The translations under genes and the position numbers were made by a program. Positions 17,922-26,213 of a DNA stretch of 64,000 bases are shown here, piece after piece. Source of the stretch: Nonomuraea sp. NBC_00507. GTDB lineage: Bacteria > Actinomycetota > Actinomycetes > Streptosporangiales > Streptosporangiaceae. Each line of letters starts with the position of its first letter. Positions within the stretch are counted from its first letter, which is position 1. The stretch is taken from contig NZ_CP107853.1 of assembly GCF_036013525.1 (NCBI RefSeq), forward strand, positions 7,998,001-8,062,000. Reading direction: 5' to 3'. The notes under the pieces were generated by a model. That model did not search any database. It saw only the letters and a program-made list of their open reading frames with translations, and was not told the DNA's origin.

Positions 17922-19019
17922 ATGTCTTCTCACACCACCTCCACCATCTTCGTCATCGGCGGCACAGGGGCTCAAGGGATGCCCATCGTCCGCGCTCTTG
18001 TCGCCGACAAGAAGTACTCCGTTCGAGTCCTCACCCGCGATCCCACCTCCCCCCGAGCCCAGGCCCTCCTCGGGCTCGGCAACGTCTCCATCCTCGAAGG
18101 GTCATTCGCCGACGAAGACGTGCTGCGGGAAGGATTTCGCGGCTGTGACGGGGCATTCATCAACATCGACGGGTTCAACACCGGCGAGAAAACCGAGACC
18201 TACTGGGCCATCCGCAGTTACGAGATAGCGATCGAAGAAGGAATCAAGTTCTTCGTCTACGGAAACCTCGACTACGCCCTCAAGAAATCAGGCTACGACT
18301 CCAGGTTCCGCACCGGCCACTATGACGGCAAAGGCCGTATGGCCGAATGGGTACTGTTCCAAAACGAAACGAACAGGGACAGGATGGGGGCGGCGGTCTT
18401 CACTTCGGGTCCCTACATTGACATGGTGATCTCACCGCTCACGCCCATGACGCCCACCATCGAGGACGGTGTCGTCACGTGGCGAGTCCCTCTCGGCGAG
18501 GGAGCCGTTCCCCACGTGGCTCTCGACGATTGCGGATTCTACGTTCGCTGGCTCTTCGACCATCCAGAGCGGGCTAATGGCATGGACCTCGAAGTCGCCA
18601 TCGAACAGATGACCTATGCCGATATGGCTGCGGCGTTCGAGAAGGTTACCGGGCATCCGGCACAGTACATCGACACTGATCTGGACACCTATTGGAATGG
18701 TCCGGACCTGAAGGGGCTTGCTGATCACCCTGCCGGATACAACGCCGATCCGAACGACAAAAGCACCATGAGCTTCCGCGACAATTTCACGGGTTTCTGG
18801 AATGTATGGAAATACGGAATCATCACCAGAGATTACTCTCTGCTAGACGAAATTCACCCCAATAGGATTAGAAGTGCTGAGGAGTGGTTCCGTCGAGAAG
18901 ACCAGATGGGAAGGGACCTCGGCAAGGGAAGTCTCTGGGAGCGGGTCCAGCCGGAGAACTGGAGCGTCGACTCTGCGATCCTTAAGAGCAGTGCGGATTT
19001 CAGGACGGGCAAGTTGTAA
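17922..19019 (+). CDS. NmrA-like NAD(P)-binding protein
   Basis: A 365-residue protein with an N-terminal Rossmann fold: STIFVIGGTGAQGMPIVRAL, LTRDP and a conserved Asn/Tyr region (FVYGNLDYALKKSGYDSRF). NmrA-like proteins are atypical SDRs that sense or reduce with NAD(P)H. It is longer than the usual 290-300 residues because of a C-terminal extension after about 290. Its last 300 bases are clearly less GC-rich than the neighbours (NFTGFWNVWKYGI, HPNRIRSAEEW), which suggests recent acquisition. A weak ribosome site precedes the ATG. It may be under the operator pair at 17.6 kb. Confidence 0.85.
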   Translation: MSSHTTSTIFVIGGTGAQGMPIVRALVADKKYSVRVLTRDPTSPRAQALLGLGNVSILEGSFADEDVLREGFRGCDGAFINIDGFNTGEKTETYWAIRSYEIAIEEGIKFFVYGNLDYALKKSGYDSRFRTGHYDGKGRMAEWVLFQNETNRDRMGAAVFTSGPYIDMVISPLTPMTPTIEDGVVTWRVPLGEGAVPHVALDDCGFYVRWLFDHPERANGMDLEVAIEQMTYADMAAAFEKVTGHPAQYIDTDLDTYWNGPDLKGLADHPAGYNADPNDKSTMSFRDNFTGFWNVWKYGIITRDYSLLDEIHPNRIRSAEEWFRREDQMGRDLGKGSLWERVQPENWSVDSAILKSSADFRTGKL

Positions 19020-19250
19020 GGTTGTAAACGGGTGAGCGGCAATTCGAACCCGATCTCGGCCAAAGCACGGGCCGACTTCGGCTTCCGCAACGCCGGCAGC
19101 CAACGCGTTCAGCTCGGCCTTCGACACCCCCCGCGACCCGCCGCGGTGCGGGACCGGCATCTGCTCTACGGCCTGAGCCTGCGGCTGCACCTGCACGACG
19201 CCTCGACGGGCATTGCGTTAACCACAACAGCATGACATGGGACCGTGCTG

Positions 19251-19520
19251 TCAAGCATCAGATGGGCCTGGACAAGCGCCACGACGCCGCGCCGGCCAGT
19301 CGCCCCGGCCGGATGACGCCAGGTCGGCACGGGCACGGATGAGCGCGGCCGCGATATCGCGAGGACACCACAGGTAGACCACGACCCATCGCGCATCCGG
19401 CACCGGCTCGGCCAGGGCCTTGACCGCCTCCGGCCGGCCGACCTGCGGCACCGGTACGAATCTCGCGCACAGCTGCGCTCGTTGCCAGAGCTGTTGCTCG
19501 CATGCTGTGGTCACTGCCAC
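19251..19520 (-). pseudogene. Hypothetical protein or fragment (89 residues)
   Basis: It reads MAVTTACEQQLWQRAQLCAR, then VVVYLWCPRDIAAALIRARA and DLASSGRG. Composition is protein-like up to the repeat region, then low quality. Its RARADLASSGRG part is duplicated at 17185-17236. I do not recognise the family; it may be a fragment. Confidence 0.3.
19301..19352. repeat. 52-bp repeat, copy B
   Basis: Partner of 17185-17236 in the same orientation, 48 of 52 bases identical. Flanks do not match. Confidence 0.6.
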
Positions 19521-19684
19521 GCCCCGGCTTCACCCGGACGGTGTCCCACCGGGTCCGCCGGAACCACGAATGAACCGGTTGCCGCGGTGTGCTCACGCAT
19601 CCACTTGGTGAGCGCCTCCTCGCTCGGCTGACTTCCTTGGTTCTGTTTTGAAACTCACATGGTGATGGTTTGGCCCAACTGGAT

Positions 19685-19732
19685 TTGCATGATGAAACCG
19701 ATCGGTTTACGGTGGAGGAAACCGATCGGTTT
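19685..19732 (+). promoter_or_regulatory. Promoter with paired perfect TetR operators for the SDR at 19751
   Basis: -35 TTGCAT (19685-19690), 17-bp spacer, -10 TACGGT (19708-19713). Two perfect AAACCGATCGGTTT palindromes lie at 19695-19708 and 19719-19732, with centres 24 bp apart. The second ends 18 bp before the ATG. This fixes the SDR start at 19751 rather than any upstream in-frame ATG. Confidence 0.75.
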
Positions 19733-19750
19733 CACGTTGTGGAGGCAGTC

Positions 19751-20452
19751 ATGACAGCAATCAAGGGCGCCAACGTCTTCGTCACCGGAGGTGGCCGGGG
19801 CATCGGCAAGGTGCTGGTCGAGGAGCTCTACGCCCGCGGTGCCGCCAAGGTGTACGCCACGGCCCGCGACCCACGCACGGTGACGAACCCCGATGCCGTC
19901 CCGCTGGCGCTCGAGGTCACCGACCCGGCATCCGTGGTGACCGCCGCCGAGCAGGCCCAGGACGTCACCATCCTCATCAACAACGCGGGCGCCTCCGTCC
20001 GCGCTTCGTACCTCGGCTCCCCGATGGAGGACGTGCGCCGGGATCTGGACACCAACTTCTACGGGCCGCTGCTGCTCACCCGGGCTTTCGCGCCGATCAT
20101 CGAGCGCAACGGCGGGGGCCACATCCTCAACGTCCACTCCGCCCTGTCATGGCTGGCCGACGGCACGCCCTACAGCGCCTCCAAGGCCGCCCTGTGGTCG
20201 CAGACCAATTCCTTGCGCCTGGAGTTGCAGCCGCGCGGCATCGCGGTGACCGGGCTCCACGTGGCCTACGTGGACACCGATATGACGTCGGGTATCGACG
20301 CACCCAAGGCCGACCCCCGCGATGTCGCCGTGGCCGCGCTCGACGGCATCGAGGCAGGGGCACACGAGGTGCTGGCCGACGACACCACCCGCTGGATCAA
20401 GTCGCAGCTGTCCGCTGACCTCGAAGCCATGTACGCCCAGCTGAAGAAGTAG
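19751..20452 (+). CDS. SDR family oxidoreductase
   Basis: A 233-residue SDR with VFVTGGGRGIGKVLV (about 9-23), INNAGA, a serine in LNVHSALSWL and YSASKAALWSQTNSLRLEL holding Tyr and Lys. The start is ATG 19751 with GGAGG six bases upstream. An earlier in-frame ATG would put the operators inside the gene. It is the first of three closely spaced genes (SDR, epoxide-hydrolase-like, NmrA-like) that probably form one transcript under the paired operators. Confidence 0.92.
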   Translation: MTAIKGANVFVTGGGRGIGKVLVEELYARGAAKVYATARDPRTVTNPDAVPLALEVTDPASVVTAAEQAQDVTILINNAGASVRASYLGSPMEDVRRDLDTNFYGPLLLTRAFAPIIERNGGGHILNVHSALSWLADGTPYSASKAALWSQTNSLRLELQPRGIAVTGLHVAYVDTDMTSGIDAPKADPRDVAVAALDGIEAGAHEVLADDTTRWIKSQLSADLEAMYAQLKK

Positions 20453-20482
20453 CGCGTACTCACCGACCTCAAGGAGGTCCTT

Positions 20483-21517
20483 GTGGAAAGTTCGCTCACC
20501 CACCGCTTCGTCGACGTGAACGGGGTCCGGCTGCACATCGCCGAGCAGGGGCAGGGGCCGCTGGTCCTGCTGCTGCACGGCTGGCCGGAGAGCTGGTACT
20601 CCTGGCGTCACCAGTTCGGGGCGCTGGCGGCGGCCGGGTACCGCGTCGTTGCCCCTGACCAGCGCGGCTACGCCCGCAGCGAGCAGCCGCCGGACGTCAC
20701 GTCCTACACCCTGCTCCACCTTGTCGGCGACGTGATCGCCTTGATCGAGGAGCTGGGGGAGGAGCAGGCGGTCGTCGTGGGCCACGACTGGGGCGCACCG
20801 GTGGCCTGGACAGCGGCGATGCTGCGCCCGGACAAGGTCCGCGCGGTGGCCGGGCTCAGCATTCCGCCGATCCTGCCCGGCGGAATGGTCCCGCCCTCGA
20901 TCACCCGCACCCAGTACGGCGAGGGCTTCTACCAGGTTTACTTCCAGGAGCCGGGAGTGGCTGACGCGGAGTTCGCCAAGGACATCCCGGACTCCTTCCG
21001 CCGCCTCCTGGTCGGCGCCTCAGGCGACAACCCGCTCGGCAGGGAGCCCCGCCCGCTGGTCATACCCAACGGTCTGGGCCTGCTGGACATCATGCCGCAG
21101 GCGCCCGCTCTCCCGGCCTGGCTGACGGAGGAGGACATCCAGGCCTACGCCGAGGACTTCGCCCTGCACGGCGAGCAGGCCTTCACCGGAGCCTTCAACT
21201 GGTACCGCAACATCGAACGCAACAACGAGCTGCTCGCGCCTTTCCGGGGGCGCGGGATCGACGTCCCCGCGCTGTATGTGGTGGGAGACCGTGACATGGT
21301 CACCTCGTTGCGTGGCCCGGACGGGGGGAGCTCGCTGAGCGAGCTTTTGCGTGGCCAGGGCGGGCCGGGCAACCCGCTGAGCGCTGTCGCGCCTCACCTG
21401 CACGGCCCGGTGGTGCTGCCGGGTTGCGGGCATTGGACGCAGCAGGAGCGTCCCGCCGAGGTCAACGCCGCCCTCCTCGACTTCCTCGCCCGCATCGACG
21501 GCCAGGCGCCCCGATGA
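20483..21517 (+). CDS. Epoxide-hydrolase-like alpha/beta hydrolase
   Basis: A 344-residue alpha/beta hydrolase. HGWPESWYSWRHQ carries the HGxP oxyanion motif, DQRGYARSEQP follows, and the nucleophile is Asp102 in VVVGHDWGAPVAW, as in epoxide hydrolases and dehalogenases rather than serine esterases. The late histidine is in LPGCGHWTQQERP. It starts at GTG 20483 with AAGGAGG six bases upstream. It probably opens an epoxide in the same pathway as the adjacent SDR; the substrate is unknown. Confidence 0.9.
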   Translation: MESSLTHRFVDVNGVRLHIAEQGQGPLVLLLHGWPESWYSWRHQFGALAAAGYRVVAPDQRGYARSEQPPDVTSYTLLHLVGDVIALIEELGEEQAVVVGHDWGAPVAWTAAMLRPDKVRAVAGLSIPPILPGGMVPPSITRTQYGEGFYQVYFQEPGVADAEFAKDIPDSFRRLLVGASGDNPLGREPRPLVIPNGLGLLDIMPQAPALPAWLTEEDIQAYAEDFALHGEQAFTGAFNWYRNIERNNELLAPFRGRGIDVPALYVVGDRDMVTSLRGPDGGSSLSELLRGQGGPGNPLSAVAPHLHGPVVLPGCGHWTQQERPAEVNAALLDFLARIDGQAPR

Positions 21518-21566
21518 CACTTCGCGGAACCCGCTGACCCACCCTAACCAGACAGAGGACACATCG

Positions 21567-22541
21567 ATGTCAGAGCGCAATCCCATCCTGATCACCGGTG
21601 CCGCCGGTGAAATCGGCGGTGTGAGCAGAACGATGGTCGAGATGCTGCTTGACCAAGGGCACCCGGTGCGCGCGTTCGTGCGGCGGGACGACGAACGCGC
21701 GCACGCGCTCCGCGAGGCCGGGGCCGAGGTCTTCGTCGGTGACCTGCTCAACATCGCCGACGTGACCGCCGCGCTGAAGGGCTGCCGACGCATCTACTTC
21801 AGCATGAGTCTGTCGCCGTACTACACCGACGCCGTCGCGCTGATGGCCGCGGCGGCGCGGGCCCAGGGCGACATCGAGGTCTTCGTCAACATCTCCGAGT
21901 ACGAGCAGTCGTTCATGACGTTCGAGAAGATGACCGCACCGGACGAAGAACGGCGTTCGTGGCTCGGCGGGCTCATATCGGACTGGTCGCCGCAGCAGCG
22001 GGCCCACTGGGTCGCCGAGCGGGTGCTGGAGTGGTCCGGCCTGCCGACCGTCAACGTGCGGGCGGCCATGTTCGTCGAGAACCCCCTGATGACGTGGCTG
22101 GCGCTGGAGCCGCTGGGCAACGGTGAACTGCGCCTGCCCTTCGGCCACCACCGGCTCGCGCCCATCGCGGGGTACGACGTGGCGGAGGTGTGCGCGAAGA
22201 TCCTGGCCGACCCGGCGCCGCACATCTCGAAGTCCTACGAGCTCAACGGCCCGGAACTGAAGGACATGCACGGGTTCGCGGAGGACTTCGGGGCCGTGCT
22301 GGGACACCAGGTCACTTACGTTCCCGTAGAGGTCGAAACCTGGAACGAGACCTACGTGGACAGCGCCCTGGCCGCGTTTCCGCACACTGCGGAGCACCTG
22401 AAGACCCTGACCCGGCTGATGGGCGGCGGGGGCTACCGCGGCGTCACCGACCAGCTGGAAACCCTGCTCGGGCGCCCGCCGAAGACCGTGCGCTGGGCGC
22501 TGGAGAACCATCCGCGCATCCGGAAACTGGCGACGGCCTGA
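21567..22541 (+). CDS. NmrA-like NAD(P)H-binding protein
   Basis: A 324-residue atypical SDR. It begins ILITGAAGEIGGVSRTMVEM with the dinucleotide glycine motif, then AFVRRDDERAHALREAGAEV and FVGDLLNIADV. No YxxxK pair stands out, as usual for NmrA-like proteins. It follows the epoxide-hydrolase-like gene by 49 bp on the same strand. It may be a reductase or a redox sensor. Confidence 0.85.
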   Translation: MSERNPILITGAAGEIGGVSRTMVEMLLDQGHPVRAFVRRDDERAHALREAGAEVFVGDLLNIADVTAALKGCRRIYFSMSLSPYYTDAVALMAAAARAQGDIEVFVNISEYEQSFMTFEKMTAPDEERRSWLGGLISDWSPQQRAHWVAERVLEWSGLPTVNVRAAMFVENPLMTWLALEPLGNGELRLPFGHHRLAPIAGYDVAEVCAKILADPAPHISKSYELNGPELKDMHGFAEDFGAVLGHQVTYVPVEVETWNETYVDSALAAFPHTAEHLKTLTRLMGGGGYRGVTDQLETLLGRPPKTVRWALENHPRIRKLATA

Positions 22542-22594
22542 GCCGCTGAGCGCTCCAGAGCACGAAGATGCCTGCCCCCAAAGTCCTGTTCCGG

Positions 22595-23866
22595 TCAGGA
22601 CGTGAACCGGCCGCTGGGCACGACCACGTACTGGCGCAGATACAGGTCGCGGAAGCTCACCGGACCGCGCGGGCCGGGCACCCGGTCGATGTTGATGCCG
22701 GTTTCCGGCAGCCGCAGCAGCTTGAAGCCGTCGAGGAGCCGTGTGGTGGAGTTCCAGAAGACCCCCGAGCCGGCGTAGGCGTCGATGAACTGCGCGGCGG
22801 CGGCCGGGTCCTCGGTCGCGATGGCGGCGGCCAGCCCAGAGGTCTCTTCATTGGCGATCCGAGCCGCGTGCAGCGGGCCGTCGGCGGCGTCGACCGTCAC
22901 GGTGGCCGCACGCTTCGGGTCGAGCGACCACTCATACCCGCGCGGGTGGGTGTGCGGGGGCAGGGAGACGGTGATGCCGAGGCGGTCCAGGACCTGGAGA
23001 ATGCCGGGGAGCCGCTCGTCGTACACGGATCGGTCGATGAGCAGCAGATTGAGCCGGTTGCACACGCCCAGCCGGTCCAGGCTGTCGGCGATCAGCTGGT
23101 GCACGGCCTTGTCGTCGGCGGCCGAGTCCACGTACAGGACCCCGCCGCCGTCGGCATGGGCGAGGGTGCGCACGCCGTGGCGGGCGGCCTCGCGGCCGAG
23201 GTCGCGGGTGCTGTCTCCGCTGCCGCGCAGGATGACCAGCGGAATGAGCTCGGGCAGGGACACCAGCGCGTACGCCGCCGAGCGGTCTTCGCTGGGCACC
23301 AGCTGGATGGCGTCCGGATCGAGGCCGGCTTCGCCGAGGGCCGGTGCGATCACCTCGTCCACGATGGCTCGGGACGAGCGGAGTGCGGCCGAACCGGTGC
23401 GGAGCACGCCTGCGTTGCGTGATTTGAGGAACTGGGAGGCGATATCGAGGGTGACGTTCGGGCGTGCCTCGAAGTTCGCGCCGATGACGCCGACCGGCCT
23501 GCGGCGCTCCAGCAGGGTGAGGCCGTCCGAGCGCTCTTCGAGGGCCTTGTCGCGAGGCTCGTGCGCCACGTCCGCCAGCGTGCGCAGCTCTGCGGCCATG
23601 CTCTCCAGTCGTGGGCCGGTCAACCGCAGCCGGTCCTGCAGGGCGGGTGACATCCCGGCGGACACGGCTGCGGCGAGGTCTTCTTCGTTGGCGGACGTGA
23701 GAGTGTCCCGCGCTGCCCGCAACCGTTCCGCCATGGCGCGCAGCGCGGTGTCGATGGCCGTGTCCGTCGCGTTGTGGAGGGTCGCGCAGCTCTGCTTGGC
23801 TCGGATCGCGCAGGCACGCACCGCCTCTTCGGCGGAGCGGGTGTCACGGTTGTCGTCGCTGGTCAA
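22595..23866 (-). CDS. proA: Gamma-glutamyl phosphate reductase (ProA) paralogue
   Basis: A 423-residue member of the ProA branch of aldehyde dehydrogenases. In proline synthesis ProA reduces glutamyl-5-phosphate to the semialdehyde with NADPH. Features seen are GVIGANFEARPNVTLDIA (ProA: GVIGvIYEaRPNVT), the catalytic Cys in DRLGVCNRLNLLLI, the EWSLDPKRAATVTV region and the GSGVFWNSTTR segment. No kinase gene (proB) is adjacent. The C-terminus (GPRGPVSFRDLYLRQYVVVP) departs from the usual ARGPMGLxELTTxKY, so it may be a specialised paralogue rather than the main proline enzyme. Confidence 0.8.
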   Translation of the reverse strand: MTSDDNRDTRSAEEAVRACAIRAKQSCATLHNATDTAIDTALRAMAERLRAARDTLTSANEEDLAAAVSAGMSPALQDRLRLTGPRLESMAAELRTLADVAHEPRDKALEERSDGLTLLERRRPVGVIGANFEARPNVTLDIASQFLKSRNAGVLRTGSAALRSSRAIVDEVIAPALGEAGLDPDAIQLVPSEDRSAAYALVSLPELIPLVILRGSGDSTRDLGREAARHGVRTLAHADGGGVLYVDSAADDKAVHQLIADSLDRLGVCNRLNLLLIDRSVYDERLPGILQVLDRLGITVSLPPHTHPRGYEWSLDPKRAATVTVDAADGPLHAARIANEETSGLAAAIATEDPAAAAQFIDAYAGSGVFWNSTTRLLDGFKLLRLPETGINIDRVPGPRGPVSFRDLYLRQYVVVPSGRFTS

Positions 23867-23907
23867 GGGGCGTCCTTCTGCGGGCCGAGCGTATTGGCAC
23901 CTTCAAG

Positions 23908-23934
23908 AGGATTGTAGCATCGTTCAACAATCCT
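23908..23934. promoter_or_regulatory. Candidate GntR-type operator before the proA-like gene
   Basis: A perfect 8-bp inverted repeat AGGATTGT-11 bp-ACAATCCT lies 41 bp upstream of the minus-strand start. The TTGT...ACAA form resembles operators of FadR/FCD-type GntR proteins. No GntR gene is present in the window. Confidence 0.45.
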
Positions 23935-24072
23935 ATGGAATGGCGCCTCCCGAGGCGGGCCCTCTGGTCACAGCTCGGCCGCCACTGATGTGAGGTCCTA
24001 ACGGGGCCAGGGTGGCCCATGCGTTCACGGGTATGGGCTCGGGGCGGCCACAACATAGGGGGAGGAATCGCA

Positions 24073-24789
24073 ATGTCGACTCTGGGAATCATCGGAAGCG
24101 GAAACATCGGGTCGGCGGTGGCGCGGCTGGCGGTGGCGGCGGACATCGACGTGGTGATCGCCAACTCTCGCGGCCCGCAGAGCCTGGCAGGCCTGGTCGA
24201 GGAGCTGGGGCCGCGAGCTGTGGCAGGCACCGTGGAGGAGGCTGCCCGCGCTGGTGAGGCGACCTTGCTCAGCATCCCGCTGAGCGCCTACAGCTCCGTG
24301 CCTGCCGACCTGTTGCGGGGCCGGACCGTGCTGGACACCGGCAACTACTACCCCTCCCGCGACGGCCGCATCGCCGAACTCGACTCCGAAAAGATGACCA
24401 CGACCGAGCTGGCCCAGCAGCTGTTGCCCGGCGCGCTGCTGGTCAAGGCCTTCAACAACATCCTGGCCCACCACATCCCCCAGCTCGCCCGGCCCGCCGG
24501 GGCCCCAGACCGCAGCGCGCTGCCCATCGCTGGCGATGACCCCGGCGCGAAGGCTCAGGCAGCGGAGCTGATCGACCGGCTCGGCTTCGACACCGTCGAC
24601 GCCGGAACCCTCCCCGAAAGCTGGCGCTTCGAGCCCGAGTCCGGCGCCTACACCCAGATCTACCTCGCCGACCCCGACGTGCCGGTCGAGCGCATGCTCC
24701 AGGCCCCCGCCGCGCCGCTGCCGGCCGACACATTGCGCGCCGCGTTGGAGGCCGGCCAGCGAGTGAAGGTCGCTGACCGCACCTTCTAA
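24073..24789 (+). CDS. NADPH-dependent F420 reductase-like (NAD(P)-binding) protein
   Basis: A 238-residue Rossmann protein: STLGIIGSGNIGSAVARLAV, then ANSRGPQSLAGLVEELG (the ANSRGP type is characteristic of the NPD/F420 oxidoreductase family) and LLVKAFNNILAHHI. The start at ATG 24073 is supported by GGGGGAGG eight bases upstream; the earlier in-frame ATG has no such site. It stands alone between minus-strand genes. It may recycle F420H2/NADPH or reduce a small substrate. Confidence 0.87.
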   Translation: MSTLGIIGSGNIGSAVARLAVAADIDVVIANSRGPQSLAGLVEELGPRAVAGTVEEAARAGEATLLSIPLSAYSSVPADLLRGRTVLDTGNYYPSRDGRIAELDSEKMTTTELAQQLLPGALLVKAFNNILAHHIPQLARPAGAPDRSALPIAGDDPGAKAQAAELIDRLGFDTVDAGTLPESWRFEPESGAYTQIYLADPDVPVERMLQAPAAPLPADTLRAALEAGQRVKVADRTF

Positions 24790-24839
24790 AACTCACACCG
24801 AGGCAAACGGCGGAGGTGCCTAGTCTGTCCGGCGGGCGG

Positions 24840-26180
24840 TCAGGCGTGCCAGCCGGTCACCCCGCCCGGCACCGGCGCCGCCGGGTCGTAAGGCTCGCGG
24901 GTGAAGATGAACGTGTTGAGGTCGAGATGGTCGGCCGCCACCCGCAGCGTCTCCCCGGCGTAGTAGCCGTCCAGCCCGCGCCAGGTCCCGTCCGGCTGGG
25001 GGACGAACCGCGAGGCCCGCCCGGCCCCGCCGACCGGCTCCAGTGACAGGCCCCGCTCGGGCAGCAACCGCAGCGTGTACGGCTTGGGCCCCCAATGCCA
25101 CAGCCCCGTCAGCGCGAGCAGGTTCGGGTCGGCCGGCACGGGCCGCCATTCGTCGGGCAGCCGCGGCTCGTACTCCTCCAGGATGTCGAGCAGGTCGGTG
25201 AGCAGCCGGCCGCTGAGCCCCGAGGTGGTGTTGGCCATGAACAGCACCCCGACCCCTTCGGCCGCGTCCGCCCACACGGTGGCCAGGAACCCGGGCATGG
25301 ATCCGCTGTGCCCGGCCAGGCGCCGGCCGCCGTCCCTGGACAGTTGCAGGCCCAGCCCGAACCCGCCGGTCCAGGTGTCGCCGTCGTCGACGCCGACCGG
25401 TTCGCGCATCTCGGCCAGCGTGTCGCCGCACAGCACGCCGCCGGTGTCGCCGCACAGGAACGCCGCCCAGCGGGCCAGGTCGTGCGGGGTCGACCACAGT
25501 TGCCCTGCCGGGCTCATGGCGTCGGAGTCGTGCTCCGGCTCGGCGAGCACGACGTCGGCCCACGGGTGCACGGCGTAGCCGGTGGCGTGCGGGGCGCGGG
25601 GGCGGGCGGTGGTGTCGTTCATGCCGAGCGGGGTGAGCACCTCGCCGTGGACGGCCTGCAGCCAGGTGGTGCCGCGCAGGTGGGCGACGAGCTCGCCGAG
25701 CAGGGCGAAGCCGACGTTGGAGTAGTGGAAGCGGCGTCCCGGCCGGTGTTTGAGCTCGCCGGGGCCCAGGCGCTTGAGCAGGTCGGCGGCGGGGATGCCG
25801 GGGGTGCGTTCCCACCAGGCGGTAGGGGGTTCGGCGGTCAGCCCGCCGGTGTGCGACAGCAACTGGGCGATGGTCAGGTGGCCGTGCGGGGCGCCGGGCA
25901 GGTGCGCGTCCAGGGGGTCGGTCAGGGCCAGCGCCCCTTCGTCGCGCAGCCGCATGACGACCACGGCGACCATGGATTTGGTGATGGAGCCGAGCCGGTA
26001 TTGGGTGGCGGCGGTCGGGGGTGCGTCGCCGACGCGCCCCCGGCCGCCGAACCACGCCGTCCGCCCGTCGCGCACGATCGCGGCCGTCAGCGACGGCACC
26101 CTGCATTCGGCCTGTTCGACGGCCAGTCTGCGCAGCAGGGCGCGGGCCGTCGCGTGTCCCACCTGACTCATGAGCGACAA
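24840..26180 (-). CDS. Serine hydrolase, class C beta-lactamase-like
   Basis: A 446-residue protein of the beta-lactamase/esterase fold. It shows the SxxK motif in YRLGSITKSMVAV, the YxN-type motif in HYSNVGFALLGELV and an HSG-like KTG-equivalent (RLAGHSGSMPGF). A C-terminal beta domain follows, as in EstB and D-aminopeptidase-like enzymes. No signal peptide is evident, so it is probably cytoplasmic. It lies 33 bp downstream of the amine-oxidase-like gene on the same strand. The substrate is unknown. Confidence 0.88.
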   Translation of the reverse strand: MSLMSQVGHATARALLRRLAVEQAECRVPSLTAAIVRDGRTAWFGGRGRVGDAPPTAATQYRLGSITKSMVAVVVMRLRDEGALALTDPLDAHLPGAPHGHLTIAQLLSHTGGLTAEPPTAWWERTPGIPAADLLKRLGPGELKHRPGRRFHYSNVGFALLGELVAHLRGTTWLQAVHGEVLTPLGMNDTTARPRAPHATGYAVHPWADVVLAEPEHDSDAMSPAGQLWSTPHDLARWAAFLCGDTGGVLCGDTLAEMREPVGVDDGDTWTGGFGLGLQLSRDGGRRLAGHSGSMPGFLATVWADAAEGVGVLFMANTTSGLSGRLLTDLLDILEEYEPRLPDEWRPVPADPNLLALTGLWHWGPKPYTLRLLPERGLSLEPVGGAGRASRFVPQPDGTWRGLDGYYAGETLRVAADHLDLNTFIFTREPYDPAAPVPGGVTGWHA

Positions 26181-26213
26181 GAGTAGCCGCTGGATCGGCG
26201 CCTGCCGCTCCGC

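Larger units (their letters stand above)
19020..19684. other. Rubble between NmrA-like gene and SDR
   Basis: Only short decayed frames are seen. A minus-strand frame at 19251-19520 is listed separately. The 19020-19250 part has protein-like pieces on the minus strand that I cannot assign. Confidence 0.4.
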
